Source: Rhizobium leucaenae USDA 9039
Lineage (GTDB): Bacteria > Pseudomonadota > Alphaproteobacteria > Rhizobiales > Rhizobiaceae
Direction: 5' to 3'
Assembly (NCBI RefSeq): GCF_000426285.1
Contig: NZ_AUFB01000002.1
Location: 186,001 to 250,000, forward strand
DNA length: 64,000 nt
Shown here: one piece after another, positions 60,522-64,000 of the stretch
Numbering within the stretch: the stretch's first letter is position 1
Layout of the letters: every line of letters starts with the position of its first letter
The notes under the pieces: generated by a model
Told to the model about the DNA's origin: nothing
The model's input: only the letters and a program-made list of their open reading frames with translations
Databases searched by the model: none
Position numbers and translations under genes: made by a program

Positions 60522-60830
60522 ATGATCCTGCATTGCGTTTTCATGCGGCTGAAATCCGCCATGACACAGGACGAGAAGAAAGCGCTTTTCGAATCCATCA
60601 CCGCCTTGCAGCAGGTCATCCCCGGCATTCTCGATATCAAATACGGGCCGAATGTCTCGCCGGAGGGGCTGCATGGCGGCTTTGTCGATGGCTTTGTGGT
60701 GACGTTCGAGAGCCCTGAAGCGCGCGACGCCTATCTCGTGCATCCCGAACACGTTGCCGTCGGAGAGCGTATCGTCTCCTCGACCGATGGTGGCCTTGCC
60801 GGCCTGCTGGTTTTTGATCTCAATCTTTAA
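60522..60830 (+). CDS. Dabb (stress-responsive alpha-beta barrel) protein
   Basis: A 102-residue Dabb-domain protein: it starts MILHCVFMRLKSAM, has a helix FESITALQQVIPGILDIKYG and ends with the typical VDGFVVTFESPEARDAYLVH and FDLNL. Dabb proteins form dimeric ferredoxin-like barrels; some are enzymes, many are of unknown function. GGGAG at 60511-60515 fixes the start at the second ATG (60522). Confidence 0.85.
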   Translation: MILHCVFMRLKSAMTQDEKKALFESITALQQVIPGILDIKYGPNVSPEGLHGGFVDGFVVTFESPEARDAYLVHPEHVAVGERIVSSTDGGLAGLLVFDLNL

Positions 60831-60861
60831 AGGGGGCGCAGACATAGGCCCGCAGGCCTTG

Positions 60862-61548
60862 TCATACTGGTCGCCCGCGCGTAACGACGCGGAGATTCAT
60901 TTCCGAGCGCAAGTGGAAACCCATCGCCTTGTAAAGCGAGACGGCTGGTGTGTTCGTGGCATAGGCATGCAAGTAAGCGATTTCGTCCCGCGCGGAAATC
61001 TCGCCGGCAACGAAGCGGAAGAGCAGGGTGCCGAGGCCGCGCCCCTGAAAGTCGGGATGGGTGCAGAGGCCGCTGAGTTCGGTAAAACCGGGCTGACGCA
61101 TACGCTGGCCGGCCATCGCGACGAGGCGGCCGTCGATCTTCACGCCCCAAAAGGTGCCGAGGCTTTGGGCGCGCAGCGTGAAGGGACCGGGTTTGGTCAG
61201 CGTGGCCAGGGCGAGCATCTCCGCTGCATCGGCTTCCGTCAACGGCTCGATCCGGCCGTCAGAGATGCGCTCATAGGGTCGTTCGGCGATCATCTGCACC
61301 AGTCTGCCTTCGGTGACGATCGACAATCCTTTAGGGATCGGCATGGGATTGGCTTCGACAAGCGCCATGACCTCGTCGGCGGCCGGCAGGCTCGCCAGAG
61401 CCTCGAGGCTTTCCACGGTATCGTCGGCGGAGGCTGCGAAGGGCACGATGGAAGGCGGATAGCGCCATGCGCGCTCGCTGCCTTCGGCCAACGCCGCATG
61501 AGAGGTTCGAAGGGCGTTCCAGGCCGGACGGTCGAGAATATGGCTCAT
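60862..61548 (-). CDS. GNAT family N-acetyltransferase
   Basis: This 228-residue protein has a GNAT domain in its C-terminal half: ELSGLCTHPDFQGRGLGTLL (motif A, residues about 154-173), then HAYATNTPAVSLYKAMGFH. The N-terminal half (residues 1-95) is an extra domain of unclear role. The start ATG overlaps the stop of the MarR-type gene by four bases, so the two are one operon and the acetyltransferase is likely under MarR control. Confidence 0.85.
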   Translation of the reverse strand: MSHILDRPAWNALRTSHAALAEGSERAWRYPPSIVPFAASADDTVESLEALASLPAADEVMALVEANPMPIPKGLSIVTEGRLVQMIAERPYERISDGRIEPLTEADAAEMLALATLTKPGPFTLRAQSLGTFWGVKIDGRLVAMAGQRMRQPGFTELSGLCTHPDFQGRGLGTLLFRFVAGEISARDEIAYLHAYATNTPAVSLYKAMGFHLRSEMNLRVVTRGRPV

Positions 61549-62039
61549 GGTGTCTGCTCCTTGTCGAGCTTGCCTCGGCGGGCAAGCGGCGCTTCGGCAA
61601 GCCCGTCCTCGATTGCAGCGAGCTGTTCGAGGATTGGCCTGGACATCTCGCCGCAAAGTTCGCTCACCGCCTGTTCGATGCGCGGCCAGACCGATCGTTT
61701 CGAATAATCGACGAGCTTCTGTCCTTCCAGCGTCAGCGAGACCAGCCTTCGCCGCTGATCCTTCGGCGAAGCCCGCATATCGACATAACCCAGTTCCAAG
61801 AGCTGTGAGATCGTGCGTGTGGCACCCGGCTGGGTGATGCCGACAGCCTGGGCCAGCTCGCCGATAGTCAGCGGGCCGGCGCGGTCGATCGCCGCGAGGA
61901 AGGGATATTGAGCGGATTGGAGGGAAACGCCAAGCTCATCCATAACCTGCTGGGTATCGGCCTGAAGGCGTTCGCCGATGCGGCGGAAGCGGCTGCCGAG
62001 ACAGAGAAAACCCAGGGATTTCACGACATCTTCAACCAT
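61545..62039 (-). CDS. MarR family transcriptional regulator
   Basis: The 164-residue regulator has the winged helix-turn-helix of MarR: LTIGELAQAVGITQPGATRT (residues about 54-73), the wing MRASPKDQRRRLVSLT, and helices at both ends for dimerisation. MarR proteins usually repress their own operon and respond to a small phenolic or other effector. Its operon includes the overlapping GNAT gene. No palindrome was certain in the upstream region 62040-62185. Confidence 0.9.
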   Translation of the reverse strand: MVEDVVKSLGFLCLGSRFRRIGERLQADTQQVMDELGVSLQSAQYPFLAAIDRAGPLTIGELAQAVGITQPGATRTISQLLELGYVDMRASPKDQRRRLVSLTLEGQKLVDYSKRSVWPRIEQAVSELCGEMSRPILEQLAAIEDGLAEAPLARRGKLDKEQTP

Positions 62040-62185
62040 GCGCTTATAGTCTCATTTACATAACCCGTTATATAAATTGTTATGGAAGTGTTGTCCATCC
62101 GTTTTTACTCCCGTGGCTTCGACTCTTGATCTTCGATTGAAAGAGGTCGCAGGCGCATGCCCACCACCCTGTTTGCCGGGATTTC

Positions 62186-63088
62186 TTAGCTCGACTTCGC
62201 CATTGCGGCAGCAAGTTGGTCAACGTTATAACGGAACATTTTTTCATATGTCGCAGCCGGACCGTCCGCCTTGGAGAGGGCCTCGACATAGAGCTCGCCG
62301 CCGGGCTGTGCGCCCGTGGCCTTGGCGACCTGCTTGACAAGGCGCGGATCGTTCGAGTTTTCGAAGAAATAGGTCTTCACATGCTCGGTCCTGATCTGCT
62401 CGATCAGCCTGCCGACACCCGCGGCGGAAGCCTCGGTTTCGGTCGAAACGCCGAGAGGCGACAGGAAGGTGACGTTGTATTCGCGGCCGAAATAGCCGAA
62501 GGCATCATGGCTGGTCAGGATCTTGCGGCGATCGTCGGCGATCTTGTCGAACTTGCTATGCGCATAGGCATCGAGGTCGCTCAGGGTCTTGGTGTAACGC
62601 TCGGCATTGGCCTTGAAATCGGCGGCGTCGACCGGATCGGCGGCGGAAAGCGCCTTTTCGATGTTGGCAACCCAGATCTTCACGTTGACCGGGCTGTTCC
62701 AGACATGCGGATCGGTGATGGTCTTGCCGTCGTCGACCATCGTGCGGGTGTTGATGCCTTCGGAGACGACGACCGGTGTGCCCTTATAGCCGGAAGCGCT
62801 GATCAGCCGATCCATCCAGCCTTCCAGACCTTCGCCGCTGACGAAGGTGACCTTGGCGGCATTGAGTTTTTTGGCGTCCGCCGGCGAAGGCTCGAATTCA
62901 TGGGGATCGCCGTTCGGGCCGACAAGGCTCGACACCTTCACATGCTCGCCGCCAACCTGCTTGACGACATCGGCGAGCACGGTGAAGGAGGCGACGACAT
63001 CCAAGGTTTCGGCCGAAGCAGGCGCCGCAATGCCGAAAGCGATGAAGCCCGGCAGCGCCGCGGAGAGAAGCAGTCTGCGTCTGATCAT
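62186..63088 (-). CDS. Metal ABC transporter substrate-binding protein
   Basis: The 300-residue periplasmic protein binds Zn2+ or Mn2+ for import. It has a signal peptide (LLLSAALPGFIAFGIAAPASA, cut near residue 26). Metal-binding motifs are GPNGDPHEFEPSPAD, TDPHVWNSP and TSHDAFGYF, plus a late ENSNDP acid, as in ZnuA/TroA-type proteins. The usual long His-rich loop of ZnuA is missing, so Mn2+ is as likely as Zn2+. It is the last gene of a unit with the permease upstream (19 bases) and the ATPase beyond the window. Confidence 0.88.
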   Translation of the reverse strand: MIRRRLLLSAALPGFIAFGIAAPASAETLDVVASFTVLADVVKQVGGEHVKVSSLVGPNGDPHEFEPSPADAKKLNAAKVTFVSGEGLEGWMDRLISASGYKGTPVVVSEGINTRTMVDDGKTITDPHVWNSPVNVKIWVANIEKALSAADPVDAADFKANAERYTKTLSDLDAYAHSKFDKIADDRRKILTSHDAFGYFGREYNVTFLSPLGVSTETEASAAGVGRLIEQIRTEHVKTYFFENSNDPRLVKQVAKATGAQPGGELYVEALSKADGPAATYEKMFRYNVDQLAAAMAKSS

Positions 63089-63107
63089 AAAAATCTCCTT
63101 GATCAAG

Positions 63108-63980
63108 TTAGCCCCTGAGATGGGGACGAGGAATAAACCGTCGAGCCAAGCCTGAAGGCGCGAAGAGAATGGAAACGCCATAGATCAGGCTCGCCGTGAT
63201 GATGATGGTCGGGCCGGAAGCAAATTCGAGGTGATAGGAGGCGATGAGCCCGACATAGCCAGACGCGGTCGCGGTTGCCGCCGCGATCGCCATCATCGCA
63301 GGCAGGCTGCGCGACCAGAGCTGCGCGATGGCCGCTGGCAGCATCATCAGCCCGACCGCCATCAGCGTCCCGAGCGCTTGAAAGCTGGCGACGAGATTGA
63401 GCACCACCAGCAGCAGGAAGAGAAAATGATAGACCGGCCCGCGACCGCCCACGGCGCGCAGAAAACCGGGATCGAAGCACTCCATCACCAATGGCCGGTA
63501 GATGACGGCGAGCGCCAGGAGCGTCACCGTGGTGATCGCGCCGATCTGGTAGAGGGCAGGGGCGTCGATCGCGAGGATGGTGCCGAATAGCACATGCAGG
63601 AGATCGATATTGGAGCCGCGCAGCGATACGATGAGCACGCCGAGCGCCAATGACGTCAGATAGAAGCTGGCGAAACTCGCATCCTCCTGCAGCACCGTCA
63701 TGCGGCTGACGAGCCCGGAGAGCAGCGCCACCGACAGGCCGGCTACAAGCCCGCCAAGCCCCATGGCCGTCAGCGACAGCGAGCCGGCGATCAGATAGCC
63801 GATGGCCGCCCCCGGCAGCACGGCATGGCTCATGGCATCGCCCATCAGGCTCATGCGCCTCAGCATCAGAAAGACGCCGATTGGTCCGGAGCCAAGCCCG
63901 AGGCAAAGGCAGGCGACGAGCGCGCGCCGCATGAACCCGTAATCGGCAAAGGGCGCGAGGAAGATATCATAAGCCGTCAT
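63108..63980 (-). CDS. Metal ABC transporter permease
   Basis: The 290-residue membrane protein is a ZnuB/MntB/SitC-type permease with about eight hydrophobic helices. Family motifs include FLMLRRMSLMGDAMSHAVLPG (the ATPase contact) and GVLIVSLRGSNIDLLHVLFG. Its start overlaps the stop of the preceding gene by four bases. It works with the downstream binding protein. Confidence 0.9.
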   Translation of the reverse strand: MTAYDIFLAPFADYGFMRRALVACLCLGLGSGPIGVFLMLRRMSLMGDAMSHAVLPGAAIGYLIAGSLSLTAMGLGGLVAGLSVALLSGLVSRMTVLQEDASFASFYLTSLALGVLIVSLRGSNIDLLHVLFGTILAIDAPALYQIGAITTVTLLALAVIYRPLVMECFDPGFLRAVGGRGPVYHFLFLLLVVLNLVASFQALGTLMAVGLMMLPAAIAQLWSRSLPAMMAIAAATATASGYVGLIASYHLEFASGPTIIITASLIYGVSILFAPSGLARRFIPRPHLRG

Positions 63981-64000
63981 TCGGCCGGCTCCCGCTTCGC
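63977..64000 (-). CDS. C-terminal end of upstream gene, probably the ABC ATPase
   Basis: Only the last seven codons (AKREPAE) and the TGA lie in the window. The stop overlaps the permease start in ATGA form. The ATP-binding subunit is expected here by operon logic, but these residues alone do not identify it. Confidence 0.5.
   Translation of the reverse strand, partial: AKREPAE

Overview
The window looks like a stretch of the main chromosome of a fast-growing rhizobium (Rhizobiaceae, genus Rhizobium or a close relative). The signs are the GC-rich codon use, the alphaproteobacterial gene sets (coxBA-ctaB-ctaG-ctaE-SURF1-ispH-thrB-rnhA, bioMNY, an invasion-associated-locus-B-like protein, BA14K, DUF1217 and DUF6101 proteins), a perfect EcfG-type general-stress promoter, and short palindromic intergenic repeats typical of rhizobia. 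I see no phage, plasmid, insertion sequence, CRISPR array, rRNA operon or intact tRNA gene. Species cannot be decided from the sequence alone.

Layout. 1-4.2 kb: a GNAT acetyltransferase, a DUF6101 protein and a very large protein made of repeated DUF1217 units. 4.2-11 kb: a DNA translocase of the FtsK family without membrane segments, a repeat element, an FAD-linked D-2-hydroxyacid dehydrogenase, the tRNA threonylcarbamoylation enzyme Sua5, an uncharacterised protein and an ACT-domain protein. 11-14 kb: a cobalamin riboswitch in front of a Rieske oxygenase and its ferredoxin reductase. 14-17 kb: a secreted GH25-like protein, the stress-promoter-driven BA14K gene and a CorA-type transporter. 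17-22.6 kb: two beta-oxidation genes, two RNA methyltransferases and a DUF4424 protein. 22.8-26 kb: a chemoreceptor and a PPK2 kinase. 26-31 kb: dxs, pirin, xseB, an acetylpolyamine/histone-deacetylase-like enzyme and a thioesterase. 31-33 kb: the biotin ECF transporter bioMNY. 33-40 kb: a YcaQ-type glycosylase, ribBX, aroC, a DUF1344 protein, a histidine phosphatase, fabI and a DnaJ-like protein. 40-43 kb: an ornithine-cyclodeaminase homologue followed by an aromatic-amino-acid-lyase homologue that has lost its catalytic residues. 43-49 kb: pdxH, a polysaccharide deacetylase, a D,D-carboxypeptidase with SPOR domain, a MazG-like pyrophosphohydrolase, tldD and an IalB-like protein. 49-59.5 kb: the aa3 cytochrome oxidase cluster running into ispH, thrB and rnhA. 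59.5-64 kb: a methyltransferase, a Dabb protein, a GNAT/MarR pair and a metal ABC transporter cut by the window edge.

How it fits together: most of the window is housekeeping. Several genes act together: coxB/A/E with ctaB (heme O), ctaG and SURF1 (oxidase assembly) build one terminal oxidase; bioM/N/Y form one importer; the acyl-CoA dehydrogenase and enoyl-CoA hydratase make two consecutive beta-oxidation steps; the Rieske oxygenase and reductase form one electron-transfer pair that should be expressed when B12 is scarce. The most promising unexplained unit is the 40.1-42.6 kb pair: an ornithine-cyclodeaminase homologue next to a lyase-fold protein lacking the MIO-forming Ala-Ser-Gly, so it cannot do the usual ammonia-lyase chemistry.
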